From positions 310,001 through 374,000 of the forward strand of contig NZ_JALMDK010000006.1 in the NCBI RefSeq assembly GCF_023094165.1: a DNA stretch of 64,000 nt, given 5' to 3'. A model generated the notes under the pieces. The model was not told where the DNA came from, made no database searches, and worked only from the letters and a program-made list of their open reading frames with translations. Numbering within the stretch: the stretch's first letter is position 1; each line of letters begins with the position of its first letter. Made by a program: the position numbers and the translations under genes. The DNA comes from Crossiella sp. S99.2 (GTDB taxonomy: Bacteria > Actinomycetota > Actinomycetes > Mycobacteriales > Pseudonocardiaceae). Shown here piece by piece: positions 9,292 to 17,559 of this stretch.

Positions 9292-10818
9292 CTAGGCGGG
9301 CTTCGGGTCGTCCTCGCAGCGGGCGCCGCGGGCCGGGAGGGTCTTGCTCACCAGGTAGTCCGCGGTGGCCTGCCGGGCGCAGGCGCTGTTGCTCAGGCCG
9401 CTGTGGCCCTCGCCGACGAAGGTGAGCAGGCGCGCGTTGCGCAGCGTCCGGGACAGCGCCACCGAGTCCTGGTACGGGGTGTCCGGGTCGCCGGTGGTGC
9501 CGATGACCAGGATCGGGTCCGAACCCTTCGCCGACCACGGACCGGCGTAGCGGCTGGCCTGCTTGGCCGGCCACTGCTGGCAGACCGCGGCGTGTGAATG
9601 GTCGTAACCGGGGGTGCCGTAGGCGGCGACCGGGCCCAGCCGCGGAGCGACCGCGGCGGCGATGGCCAGGCGGGCGCGCAGCTGGTGGGTGCTCTTGGGG
9701 TAGACGCGGTCGGCGCATTCCACCGCGGTGTTGGCGGCGAAGAACGCGGCGTTGGCGGCGATGGGGCGCACCAGTCTGCCGGTGCGGGTCTGCGCCTCGG
9801 CGAGCTGGGCGCCCAGTGCGGGCCAGCTGGGGCTGCCGCCGTTGACCGCGAAGATGATCCGGTAGGCCAGGCTGGCGCCGTTGGCGGTCACCTTGCCGTC
9901 GGCGTCCTTGACCGGTTCACGGTCCAGGTCGGCGACCAGTTTGTCGAAGGCCTGGCCGGGATTTCCGTTGCCGAACTTGCACTTGTCCGGGGTGTTCGCG
10001 CACCAGTCCAGGAAGCGGTTGAAGGCGGCCTCGGTGGCGCGGTACTGACCCAGGTCGTAGCGGTACGGGTCGTTGGCGTAGGACTCCGGGTCGTAGCCGC
10101 CGTCCAGGGCCAGCACCCGGAAGTTCTTCGGGAACAGGTTGGCGTAGACGGTGCCGATGTAGGTGCCGAAGGAGACGCCGTAGTAGTTGAGCTTGGCATC
10201 GCCCAGGGCGGCACGCAGCACGTCGATGTCGCGGGCCACGTACTCGGTGCCCACGTACGGCAGCAGCGCCCCACTGCGGGCCTGGCAGCCGGCGTGGAAC
10301 TCGGCGGCGAAGGCCTGACCGCGCTCGAAGTCGCCTGGGCGGCGGGTGGCGGTCATCCGGGCGAAGGCCGCGCGGGTCTGCTCGGGGTCCAGGCAGGCCA
10401 GCGCGGAGCTGCGGCCGACACCGCGCGGGTCGAAGCCGACCACGTCGAAGCGTTCGGCCACCGCCGCGGGCAGCTCCCCGACCACGCCGCGGGCGAAGTC
10501 GACCCCCGAGCCGCCGGGGCCGCCGGGGTTGACCAGCAGCGAACCGATCCGCTGGTCCGGCTTGCTCGCCGGGCGGCGCGCCAGGGCGAGGGACAGGGTG
10601 CCGGCGGAGAGGTTGCGGTAGTCCAGTGGCACCTGGGCGGTGGCGCACTGGAAACCGTCGCCGGTGCCGCAGTCCTGCCAGCTCAGGCTGGGCACGGTCA
10701 CCCCGGCGACGCCGCCGGGGGTCTCGGGGGCGGGCGCGGCGGTCGCGGCCGGGCTGGCCACGACAACGAGGGCCAGCACAGCGGCGATGGCCGCCGAACG
10801 GCGCAGGGTCACCCGCAT
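9292..10818 (-). CDS. Secreted alpha/beta-hydrolase, tripeptidyl-aminopeptidase type (peptidase family S33)
   Basis: A 508-residue exported peptidase of the Streptomyces Tap type, which removes N-terminal tri- or dipeptides from extracellular substrates. A signal peptide covers residues 1-28 (AAIAAVLALVVVASPAATAA). The oxyanion region is LVNPGGPGGSG, the nucleophile elbow is GVSFG (Ser216), the acid is in IGTTGDPDTPY, and the base is in GEGHSGLS near the C-terminus, inside the TAP-like C-terminal domain. Cysteines at 50 and 58, and others near the C-terminus, could form disulfides. It is 16 bp upstream of the TIGR03943 stop region and may be a separate unit. No lipobox was seen. Confidence 0.9.
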   Translation of the reverse strand: MRVTLRRSAAIAAVLALVVVASPAATAAPAPETPGGVAGVTVPSLSWQDCGTGDGFQCATAQVPLDYRNLSAGTLSLALARRPASKPDQRIGSLLVNPGGPGGSGVDFARGVVGELPAAVAERFDVVGFDPRGVGRSSALACLDPEQTRAAFARMTATRRPGDFERGQAFAAEFHAGCQARSGALLPYVGTEYVARDIDVLRAALGDAKLNYYGVSFGTYIGTVYANLFPKNFRVLALDGGYDPESYANDPYRYDLGQYRATEAAFNRFLDWCANTPDKCKFGNGNPGQAFDKLVADLDREPVKDADGKVTANGASLAYRIIFAVNGGSPSWPALGAQLAEAQTRTGRLVRPIAANAAFFAANTAVECADRVYPKSTHQLRARLAIAAAVAPRLGPVAAYGTPGYDHSHAAVCQQWPAKQASRYAGPWSAKGSDPILVIGTTGDPDTPYQDSVALSRTLRNARLLTFVGEGHSGLSNSACARQATADYLVSKTLPARGARCEDDPKPA

Positions 10819-10834
10819 GCGGGGTCCTTTCAGG

Positions 10835-11623
10835 TCAGGATTCGTACTGTTCGGCGGGGGCGGGGATCGGCTTGATCTCGCTCACGTCGAAAGCGGGGGT
10901 GTAGGCGTTGGCCTCGGTGGCCGTGCCGGGTTGCACCTTGCCGGTCAGCTCCAGCCAGGAGTCCATCGGGATCTCCTTGACCTCGCCCGCGCGCGGGCCG
11001 TCCAGGCGGACCTTCATCGGCTGGGCGTCGGCCGCGCAGCAGCCGATCACCATCCGGGTCAGGTAGCTGACGCCCTTGTCCCGGTACATGAACCCGGTGA
11101 GCCGGACCTCGCGCCCGTTGAGCGTGCCCGAGTCGTCCCACACCACCCTGGTGAGGAAGTCGGTCATCTTCATCGGGATCACCGGGCCCGCGGGCAGCGG
11201 CTCGAAGTTGGCGCTGCCGTTGCGTTTGGCGGGTTCGGTGACGGTGCGGGTGTCGTTCGGATTGACCGAGGCCGCGCCGAGGGCGGGCGGGGCGATCAGG
11301 AAGATGGTCAGCACCGGCAGCAGCAGGAACCAGGGACTGCGTGATTTGCCGTGATCGTGCCCGTGATCGTGGTCGGCCGCCGCGGGTTCAGCGCCCTCGG
11401 CACAGACCGGGACCGGCACCGGCACCGGCTTGTCCTTGTGCCGCATGCGGATGATGTCCTGGGCGATGGCCACGAAGGCCAGGCCCAGCATGACCACCGC
11501 GGCGGCGATCAGGAACGGCAGGAACGAGGGTTTGACGTAGCGCAGGTACTGGCCGTTGAGCGCGATCTTCAGCAGGGCGCCGCCGAGCAGCACCAGCAGG
11601 ACGTTCTGCGTCTCGCGTCGCAT
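10835..11623 (-). CDS. TIGR03943-family protein, partner of the UPF0718 permease
   Basis: A 262-residue protein with two N-terminal membrane helices (LLVLLGGALLKIAL and FLPFLIAAAVVMLGLAFVAI), a His/Asp-rich loop (DHDHGHDHGKS) that may bind metal, a third helix (WFLLLPVLTIFLIAPPALGA) and an extracytoplasmic C-terminal domain containing MVIGCCAADAQP. This architecture is the TIGR03943 family, which usually sits next to a UPF0718 permease and is suspected to take part in metal transport. The ATG overlaps the permease stop by one base (TGATG). Its closeness to Zur suggests a zinc role, which is inference. Confidence 0.82.
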   Translation of the reverse strand: MRRETQNVLLVLLGGALLKIALNGQYLRYVKPSFLPFLIAAAVVMLGLAFVAIAQDIIRMRHKDKPVPVPVPVCAEGAEPAAADHDHGHDHGKSRSPWFLLLPVLTIFLIAPPALGAASVNPNDTRTVTEPAKRNGSANFEPLPAGPVIPMKMTDFLTRVVWDDSGTLNGREVRLTGFMYRDKGVSYLTRMVIGCCAADAQPMKVRLDGPRAGEVKEIPMDSWLELTGKVQPGTATEANAYTPAFDVSEIKPIPAPAEQYES

Positions 11624-12651
11624 CAGCGCACCTCACCGAAGACGAGCAGGAAGGCGCCGACCCCGCACAGGATCGCCACCAGGAAGGTCAGCGGCGCGAA
11701 CCGCACGACGAACTTGCGACCGAAGGTACCGGCCTGCAGCGCGATCAGCTTGACGTCGACCGCGGGCCCGACCACCAGGAACACCAGCCTGGGCAGCAGC
11801 GGCAGCGCGGACATGCTGGCCGCGACCAGCGCGTCGGCCTCGCTGCACAGCGCCATGACCACCGCGGCCACCGCCATCACCAGCACGCCGAGCACGATCT
11901 GGCCGGAGAGCGAGTTGAAGAAGTCGGCCGCGGTGACCTTGAGCACCGCGGCGATGATGCCGCCGATGACCAGGAAGCCACCGGCTTCGACCAGGTCGTG
12001 CCGGGCGGTCTCGGCGAAGACGCCCCAGCGGGAGGTCCCGGCCGGGCGTTCGTAGCGGCGCAGCGCGCGTTCGGCGATCCACTCGGTCTTGCCGATGCGC
12101 ACCCACAGCCAGCCCATGACCAGCGCGGTGGCCAGCGAGCCGACGAAGCGGGCCACCACCATCAGCGGTTCGCCCTGGAAGGCGACGGCGGTGGAGCCGA
12201 GCACGATCGGGTTCACCGCGGGCGCGGCCAGCAGGAAGGTCAGCGCGACCGCGGGCCGCACGCCCTGCTGCATCAGCCTGCCGGAGACCGGCACCGCACT
12301 GCACTCGCAGCCGGGCAGCGCCACCCCGGCCAGTCCGGCCACCGGCACCGCGAGCGCCTGGTTGCCGGGCAGCAGCCTGCGCAGCCGCTCCGGGGAGACG
12401 AAGGCCGCGATCGCGCCGCTGATCAGCACCCCCAGCACCAGGAACGGCATGGCCTGGATGCAGACGGAGATGAACACCGTGGAGGCGGTGCGGATCCGCT
12501 CGTCGGTCAGCAGGGCGGCGATCTGCCCCTGGAACACGATGGCCAGCAGCAGGACCCCGCAGAGGATTTCCAGCGAGGTGATGCCCCGGCCCCGTGGCTT
12601 GTGCCCGGTGGGCTCGGCCGTCTCAGTCGCAACGGTGCTCACGGGAGTCAT
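11623..12651 (-). CDS. UPF0718/YraQ-type permease
   Basis: A 342-residue polytopic membrane protein with about eight to ten helices. It has the family signature GVALPGCECSAVPVSGRLM, whose closely spaced cysteines are typical of UPF0718/ArsP_1-type permeases, and AAPAVNPIVLGSTAVAF. A second half repeats the pattern with MALCSEADALVAASM. Related proteins move metals or metalloids; with TIGR03943 and SmtB/Zur nearby, a zinc-responsive transporter is the best guess. ATG 12651 is the first codon. The 168-bp upstream region toward mtnA contains an AT-rich site (12664-12686) that could be an operator. Confidence 0.85.
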   Translation of the reverse strand: MTPVSTVATETAEPTGHKPRGRGITSLEILCGVLLLAIVFQGQIAALLTDERIRTASTVFISVCIQAMPFLVLGVLISGAIAAFVSPERLRRLLPGNQALAVPVAGLAGVALPGCECSAVPVSGRLMQQGVRPAVALTFLLAAPAVNPIVLGSTAVAFQGEPLMVVARFVGSLATALVMGWLWVRIGKTEWIAERALRRYERPAGTSRWGVFAETARHDLVEAGGFLVIGGIIAAVLKVTAADFFNSLSGQIVLGVLVMAVAAVVMALCSEADALVAASMSALPLLPRLVFLVVGPAVDVKLIALQAGTFGRKFVVRFAPLTFLVAILCGVGAFLLVFGEVR

Positions 12652-12819
12652 GCTGCCATGCGATTGGGCGAATTGATAACCGTTGCCGAGAGGCAGCCAT
12701 CCGGGCTACCGCGTTGCGCCCATCGGGGCCCAGGTGCTGGGACGGTCTCCCTGGGGTCTGGCGCGGGTGAATACCGTGGGGGATCGAGCCGGACCACGGC
12801 GAATCGATTGGGGTGGCGG

Positions 12820-14211
12820 ATGACCTACACACTCGGCTGGGACGACGGCGTGGTCGTGGCCATCGACCAGCGGGTGCTGCCGCACGAGCTGCGGTGGTTG
12901 CGGCTGGCCACGGTCGAGGAGGTGATCGAGGCGATCACCACGCTGGCCGTGCGCGGGGCGCCCGCGATCGGCCTGGCCGGGGCGTTCGGGGTGGCGCTGT
13001 CCGCGCACCTGCACACCGACCCGGCGGTGGTGCGCGCCGACGCGGAGCGGCTGGCCAAGGCCCGGCCGACCGCGGTGAACCTGGCCTGGGGCGTGCGACG
13101 GGCGCTGGCCAAGCTGGAGCAGGGCGCGCCGGCGGTGCTGGCCGAGGCGTCGATGATGCTGGCCGAGGACGAGGCGGCCAACCGCACCGCCGCCCGGCTG
13201 GCCGCCGACCTGGTGCTCTCGCTGACCCCGGACCGGCCGCTGCGGGTGCTCACGCACTGCAACACCGGCAGGCTGGCCACCGCGGCCTGGGGCACCGCGC
13301 TGGGCGCGATCAGCGATCTGGCCGGGCGCGGCCTGATCGAGGAGGTCCTAGTTGACGAGACCCGCCCGCTGTTGCAGGGCGCCCGGCTGACCGCGTGGGA
13401 GCTGGCCGAACAGGGCATCCCGCACCGGTTGCTGGTCGACTCGGCCGCCGCCGCGGCGATGTCGCTGGGCCAGGTCGATGTGGTGCTGGTCGGCGCGGAC
13501 CGGATCACCGCCCGCGGCGATGTGGCCAACAAGATCGGCACCTACGGGCTGGCGGTCTCCGCGGCCCGGCACCGGATCCCGTTCATCGTGGTCGCGCCGG
13601 AGTCCACCGTGGACAACACGCTGGCGCACGGCTCGGAGATCGTGGTCGAGGAGCGCGCCGCCGCGGAGGTCACCGCCTTCGGTGGCACGCCGGTGGCCCC
13701 GGCCGGGGTGGCCGTGTTCAACCCGGCCTTCGACGTGACCCCGGCCGAGCTGGTCAGCGCGGTGGTCACCGAGCGGCGGGTGTGGCGGCCCAATCACGGC
13801 GCGGCGCTGGCCGGGCGGATCACCGAGGCCCTCGGCGAGGGCTTGGACCTCTCCGGCGTGTACACCGACCCGGCGCTGTTCGGGGCGACCGCGGGCGCGC
13901 TGGCCGAGGAGTTCCGCGGCTCCTTCGACGCGGTGCTCGGCCTGGCCTCCGGCGGGTTGCTGCTGGGTGCGGCGCTGGCCCGGCACGCCGAGGTGCCGCT
14001 GGTGCTGCCGGGCAACCCGGTCGCGCCGGGCACCAGGGTGCTGGTGGTGGACGAGGTGCTCGGCGACCGGCTCGGCGATGCCGCCGAACTGGTGTGGGGC
14101 AGCGGCGGCACGGTGGCCGGGTTCGGCGTGCTGCTGGTGGAGTCCGGGTCCGGCGATGCGGAGAAACTGGCCCCGCACAAGGTGGTCGCGCTCGCCGAGG
14201 TGTCCGGATGA
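12820..14211 (+). CDS. mtnA: S-methyl-5-thioribose-1-phosphate isomerase with C-terminal phosphoribosyltransferase-like domain
   Basis: Isomerises methylthioribose-1-phosphate to methylthioribulose-1-phosphate in methionine salvage. Residues 1 to about 345 form the MtnA/eIF2B-like enzyme, with RGAPAIGLAGAFG, the catalytic Cys147 in THCNTG and Asp227 in GADRIT...GDVANKIGTYGLA. The protein is 463 residues, about 110 more than usual. The extra tail has the outline of an adenine-phosphoribosyltransferase fold: GLASGGLLLGAALA, PGTRVLVVDEVL (Val407-Leu414) and GGTVAGFGVLLV. However, the PRPP loop after VVDEVL reads GDRLGD rather than ATGGT. The start ATG 12820 follows GGGTGGCGG. The stop overlaps mtnB as ATGA. 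Confidence 0.9.
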   Translation: MTYTLGWDDGVVVAIDQRVLPHELRWLRLATVEEVIEAITTLAVRGAPAIGLAGAFGVALSAHLHTDPAVVRADAERLAKARPTAVNLAWGVRRALAKLEQGAPAVLAEASMMLAEDEAANRTAARLAADLVLSLTPDRPLRVLTHCNTGRLATAAWGTALGAISDLAGRGLIEEVLVDETRPLLQGARLTAWELAEQGIPHRLLVDSAAAAAMSLGQVDVVLVGADRITARGDVANKIGTYGLAVSAARHRIPFIVVAPESTVDNTLAHGSEIVVEERAAAEVTAFGGTPVAPAGVAVFNPAFDVTPAELVSAVVTERRVWRPNHGAALAGRITEALGEGLDLSGVYTDPALFGATAGALAEEFRGSFDAVLGLASGGLLLGAALARHAEVPLVLPGNPVAPGTRVLVVDEVLGDRLGDAAELVWGSGGTVAGFGVLLVESGSGDAEKLAPHKVVALAEVSG

Positions 14212-14825
14212 GCCCCGGGGCGGTGCTGGCCGCGGCCGCCCGCGAGCTGTACCAGCGGGGCTGGCTGCCCGGCACCTCGGGCAACATCTCGGTGCGGCTG
14301 ACCGCGGAGACCGCGCTGATCACCGCCAGCGGACGGGACAAGGGCGCGCTGACCGAGTCCGACACGGTGCTGGTCGCGGTGGACACCTCCGCCGCGGTGC
14401 GTGCCGACGCGCCCAAGCCCTCGGCCGAGACGACCATCCACACCGCGATCTACCGGGCCACCAAGGCCGAGGCCGTGGTGCACACCCACTCCCCCTACGC
14501 CACCGCGGTGGCCACCCTGGCCGGTCACCGCACCGAACTGTCCACAGTGGACTTCCGGGACTTCGAACTGTTGAAGGGCCTGGGATTGCGCGATCCCAGC
14601 GCGACCTCGATCCCGGTGTTCCCCAACCACGCCGACGTGCCGCGGATCGCCGCCGAGGTGGAGCGGTACCTGATCGGGCACCCGGACGCGCCGCCGGTGC
14701 TGCTGATCGAACATCATGGGCTCACCACCTGGGGTGCGGACTACGCGCAGGCCCGCAACCGGATGGAATGCGTGGAGTCCCTCTGCCAGTTGTCGCTGTT
14801 GTTGAAAGGACGTGCGTTCTCATGA
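14208..14825 (+). CDS. mtnB: Methylthioribulose-1-phosphate dehydratase
   Basis: Removes water from methylthioribulose-1-phosphate in methionine salvage; a class II aldolase-fold zinc enzyme of 205 residues. Motifs are LPGTSGNISVRL, ITASGRDKG, the acidic residue in SAETTIHTAIY, the metal-binding histidines in VVHTHSPY and the third in LIEHHGLTTWG. It starts at ATG 14208, overlapping the mtnA stop as ATGA, and its own stop overlaps mtnD in the same way. The four mtn genes should therefore be one translationally coupled unit. Confidence 0.93.
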   Translation: MSPGAVLAAAARELYQRGWLPGTSGNISVRLTAETALITASGRDKGALTESDTVLVAVDTSAAVRADAPKPSAETTIHTAIYRATKAEAVVHTHSPYATAVATLAGHRTELSTVDFRDFELLKGLGLRDPSATSIPVFPNHADVPRIAAEVERYLIGHPDAPPVLLIEHHGLTTWGADYAQARNRMECVESLCQLSLLLKGRAFS

Positions 14826-15400
14826 CGCTCTTGCAGGTCATGCCGGAAACCGAGCCCACCACCGTCGAGTTGCGCACCAGGGACAGCGAGAAGATCGCGG
14901 CCACGCTGGCCGAGCTGGGGGTGGAGTACGAGAACTGGGCGACCAGGGACCTGCCGGCCAAGGCCGATCAGGACACCGTGCTGGCCGCCTACGCCACCGA
15001 GGTCGAGGACCTCAAGGCCAAGGGCGGGTTCCGGCTGGTCGACGTGGCCGCGCTGCGCCCCGATCCCGCGGACGAAACCTATCCGGCCCGCGCGGCCAAG
15101 GCCCGCGGCACCTTCCTGGACGAGCACCGGCACGCCGAGAACGAGGTCCGCTTCTTCGTCGCCGGCCAGGGCTGCTTCTACCTGCACCTGAACGAGCGGG
15201 TGTACGCCGTGGTGTGCGAGGCGGGCGACCTGTTGTCGGTGCCCGCCGGGACCACGCACTGGTTCGACATGGGCCCCACCCCCGACTTCGTGGCCATCCG
15301 CTTCTTCGAGGAGGAGGACGGCTGGGTGGGCGACTTCACCGGCGACCCCATCGCGGCCAGGTTCCCCCGCCTGGACGAACTGGTGGCGGAACCCGCGTGA
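14822..15400 (+). CDS. mtnD: Acireductone dioxygenase (cupin)
   Basis: Oxidises acireductone to the 2-keto acid precursor of methionine (iron form) or to an off-pathway product (nickel form). The 192-residue cupin has the family's metal site: EHRHAENEVRFFVAG provides two histidines and the glutamate, and the third histidine is in PAGTTHWFDMG. The length is normal. It starts at ATG 14822, overlapping the mtnB stop as ATGA, and its stop overlaps the GTG of mtnC. Sequence alone cannot say which metal is used. Confidence 0.93.
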   Translation: MTLLQVMPETEPTTVELRTRDSEKIAATLAELGVEYENWATRDLPAKADQDTVLAAYATEVEDLKAKGGFRLVDVAALRPDPADETYPARAAKARGTFLDEHRHAENEVRFFVAGQGCFYLHLNERVYAVVCEAGDLLSVPAGTTHWFDMGPTPDFVAIRFFEEEDGWVGDFTGDPIAARFPRLDELVAEPA

Positions 15401-16089
15401 GCACAGCGCAGGCGGTGGTCCTGGATATCGAGGGCACCACGAGTCCACTGGCCGCCGTGCACGACCAGCTCTTCCCGTACGCGCGGGCCCGGGTGGCCGA
15501 CTGGCTGGCCGGGCACCGGGACACGCCCGAGGCGATCGAGGTCGTCGAGGGCGTGCGCGCGGAACTCGGCAGGCCCCAGGCGACCGAAGCCGAGGTGGTC
15601 GCGACCCTGGTGGGCTGGATCGACGAGGACGTGAAGGCCCGCCCGCTCAAACAACTCCAGGGCCTGATCTGGCACAGCGGCTTCCAGGCCGGTGACCTGC
15701 GCGGACAGGTCTACCCGGATGTGCCGGTGGCGTTGAAGAGCTGGCAGGCAGCCGGGCTGGGCCTGCACATCTACTCCTCCGGTTCGGTGGCCGCGCAACA
15801 GGACTGGTTCCGGCACAGCGACCACGGCGACCTGTCCGGCCACCTCAGCGGCCACTTCGACCTGACCACCGCGGGCCCCAAACGCGAGGCCGCCTCCTAC
15901 CGGCGGATCACCGAGGCACTGGGCGTGCCGGCGGCGGCCACGCTGTTCCTCTCCGACGTGACCGCGGAACTGGACGCGGCGGTCGAGGCGGGCTGGCAGG
16001 CGGTCGGCGTCCGGCGTCCCGGCGAGGCACATGGCCCGGACGGCGACCATCGATGGATCACCGAGTTCGGCGAACTCACCTTGCCCTGA
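15397..16089 (+). CDS. mtnC: Acireductone synthase (2,3-diketo-5-methylthiopentyl-1-phosphate enolase-phosphatase)
   Basis: A 230-residue HAD-family enzyme that enolises and dephosphorylates the diketo intermediate, feeding MtnD. The HAD motif I is VVLDIEGTTSP with the nucleophile and general acid replaced in MtnC style (DIEGT). IYSSGSVAAQQ is motif II, GPKREAASYRRI carries the lysine, and FLSDVTAELDAA is motif IV. It starts at GTG 15397, overlapping the mtnD stop as GTGA. With mtnA, B and D this covers isomerase to dioxygenase. MTA phosphorylase and the final transaminase are not in the window. Confidence 0.93.
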   Translation: MSTAQAVVLDIEGTTSPLAAVHDQLFPYARARVADWLAGHRDTPEAIEVVEGVRAELGRPQATEAEVVATLVGWIDEDVKARPLKQLQGLIWHSGFQAGDLRGQVYPDVPVALKSWQAAGLGLHIYSSGSVAAQQDWFRHSDHGDLSGHLSGHFDLTTAGPKREAASYRRITEALGVPAAATLFLSDVTAELDAAVEAGWQAVGVRRPGEAHGPDGDHRWITEFGELTLP

Positions 16090-16113
16090 CCACAACAGCC
16101 AACGCGGCGTACA

Positions 16114-16210
16114 ACAACGGCCAACACACCGTCCATAACGGCCAACACTCGCGGAGGGGTTAGACCTGTTCGGAGTGTTGGCCGTTCTTGTACCGGGTGT
16201 TGGCCGTTGT
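16114..16210. terminator. Nested double inverted repeat, probable bidirectional terminator
   Basis: The core AACGGCCAACAC occurs twice in direct orientation (16116-16127 and 16137-16148) and twice inverted (16175-16186 and 16197-16208). The inner pair 16137-16150/16173-16186 matches over 14 bp with a 22-base loop; the outer pair 16114-16127/16197-16210 also matches over 14 bp. It sits between the converging mtnC and the 16221-16646 gene. Either one long cruciform or alternative hairpins can form. Confidence 0.7.
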
Positions 16211-16220
16211 GGGACGGGGG

Positions 16221-16646
16221 TTAGGGGTTGGTTTGGGCTGCGGCGTCGAGCAACTCGGTGCGGAGTTGGGACGCGGTGGAGACGACCAGCATGAGCAGGG
16301 TGCTCAGGGGGGCGGCGCCCATGCCTTCGGCGGGGAAGGCGTAGCGCAGGGTGACGTCCATGCCGGTGCCGGTGCGGATCACGCCCAGAGTGCCGAAGAG
16401 GCCCTGGCCTGCGCGTTCGGCGGCTGAGGCGGCCAGTTTCTCGTCGTCGGGCAGGTCCCAGGCGACCACGCAGGTCAGGCTCAGCACGGTCAGGCCCTCG
16501 GAGAGTTGCATGGCCTGCACCGCGCAGGGGACCTCGCCGTGCCGGAAGGTCAGCGCGCCGTCGTCGTCGACGTGCACGTCGTGGAACATCTCCAGGGCTT
16601 CCCTGGCCGCGGTCAGCAGGGTCGCGGTGGTCAGCGCTTCGGTCAC
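16221..16646 (-). CDS. YbjN/T3SS-chaperone-like domain protein of unknown function
   Basis: A 141-residue acidic protein with the alpha/beta pattern of YbjN or type III-chaperone-like domains: an N-terminal helix (LTTATLLTAAREALEMFHDV), strands around VHVDDDGALTFRHG and VLSLTCVVAWDLP, and a long C-terminal helix. It has no catalytic motif. Its GTG start overlaps the uppS stop as GTGA, so it is coupled to uppS; the same small gene follows uppS in mycobacteria (Rv2360c position). Function is unknown. The earlier in-frame start codons lie inside uppS. Confidence 0.7.
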   Translation of the reverse strand: MTEALTTATLLTAAREALEMFHDVHVDDDGALTFRHGEVPCAVQAMQLSEGLTVLSLTCVVAWDLPDDEKLAASAAERAGQGLFGTLGVIRTGTGMDVTLRYAFPAEGMGAAPLSTLLMLVVSTASQLRTELLDAAAQTNP

Positions 16647-17530
16647 CGGGTGCCTCCGGTCACGGGTTCGATGCCCACGGCCTGGATGGGGTCGATGTGT
16701 TCCAGGGAGAACTCCTCGGGTTTTGCCGTGACGGGGTTGGGCAGCGCCCCTCCGTACCGGCGGTCGCGCATGGCGAACTGCTCGCAGGCCCGCCACAGGT
16801 CGCGGCGGTCGAAGTCCGGCCACAGGATGTCCTGGAAGACCAGTTCGGCGTAGGCGGACTGCCAGAGCAGGAAGTTGCTGGTGCGTTGCTCGCCGCTGGG
16901 GCGGATGAACAGGTCCACGTCCGGCATCTCCGGCTGGTACATGTGCCGGGCCAGCATCTTCTCGTCGACCTTGTCCGGGTTGATCTTCCCGGCGGCGACC
17001 AGGCGGGCGATCTCGCGGGCGGCGTCGCCGACCTCGGCGCGGCCGCCGTAGTTCAGGCACATGGCCAGGTTGATCACGGAGTTGTCCTTGGTGCGCTCCT
17101 GCGCGACCTCCAGCTCCTTGATCACGCTGCGCCACAGCTTGGGGCGGCGGCCTGCCCAGCGGATGCGCACACCCAGCTCGTCCAGCTCATCGGTGCGGTC
17201 GCGGATCACGTCCCGGCTGAAGCCCATCAGGAACCGCACCTCATCCGGGGTGCGCTTCCAGTTCTCGGTGGAGAAGGTGTACAGCGAGATCCATTTCACA
17301 CCCAGCTCGATCGCGCCCTTGACCACCTCGACCACGACCGCTTCGCCGCGCTTGTGCCCCTCGGTGCGCGGCAGCCCGCGCTCCTTGGCCCAGCGGCCGT
17401 TGCCGTCCATCACCACGGCGATGTGCTTGGGCACCAGGTCGGCGGGGATCGCCGGCGGGCGCGCGCCGGAGGGATGCGGATCCGGTGGCCGGACGCTCGT
17501 GTCGGCGCGTCCAACCCGCCGTCGCAGCAT
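16643..17530 (-). CDS. uppS: Z-type polyprenyl (decaprenyl/undecaprenyl) diphosphate synthase
   Basis: Makes the lipid carrier for peptidoglycan and arabinogalactan by cis-condensation of isopentenyl diphosphates. The 295-residue protein has the cis-prenyltransferase signature VVMDGNGRWAKERG with the catalytic aspartate, the GHKRG block, YTFSTENWKR, and the C-terminal DLFIRPSGEQRTSNFLLWQ with ELVF. The 30-residue basic N-terminal extension is like the mycobacterial long-chain enzyme Rv2361c. ATG 17530 is chosen because AGGAGGAA lies about 7 nt upstream; ATG 17548 lacks such a site. It follows recO with a 29-bp gap and overlaps the next gene, forming a recO-uppS-YbjN-like unit. Confidence 0.95.
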   Translation of the reverse strand: MLRRRVGRADTSVRPPDPHPSGARPPAIPADLVPKHIAVVMDGNGRWAKERGLPRTEGHKRGEAVVVEVVKGAIELGVKWISLYTFSTENWKRTPDEVRFLMGFSRDVIRDRTDELDELGVRIRWAGRRPKLWRSVIKELEVAQERTKDNSVINLAMCLNYGGRAEVGDAAREIARLVAAGKINPDKVDEKMLARHMYQPEMPDVDLFIRPSGEQRTSNFLLWQSAYAELVFQDILWPDFDRRDLWRACEQFAMRDRRYGGALPNPVTAKPEEFSLEHIDPIQAVGIEPVTGGTR

Positions 17531-17559
17531 CGTCGGCTTCCTCCTCATCGTGAGAACAA

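Noticed and set aside
12664..12686. A Zur box before the permease gene
   Set aside because: Only one half (TGATAAC) resembles known Zur operators and the partner half does not match, so I list it only as a partial shared motif.
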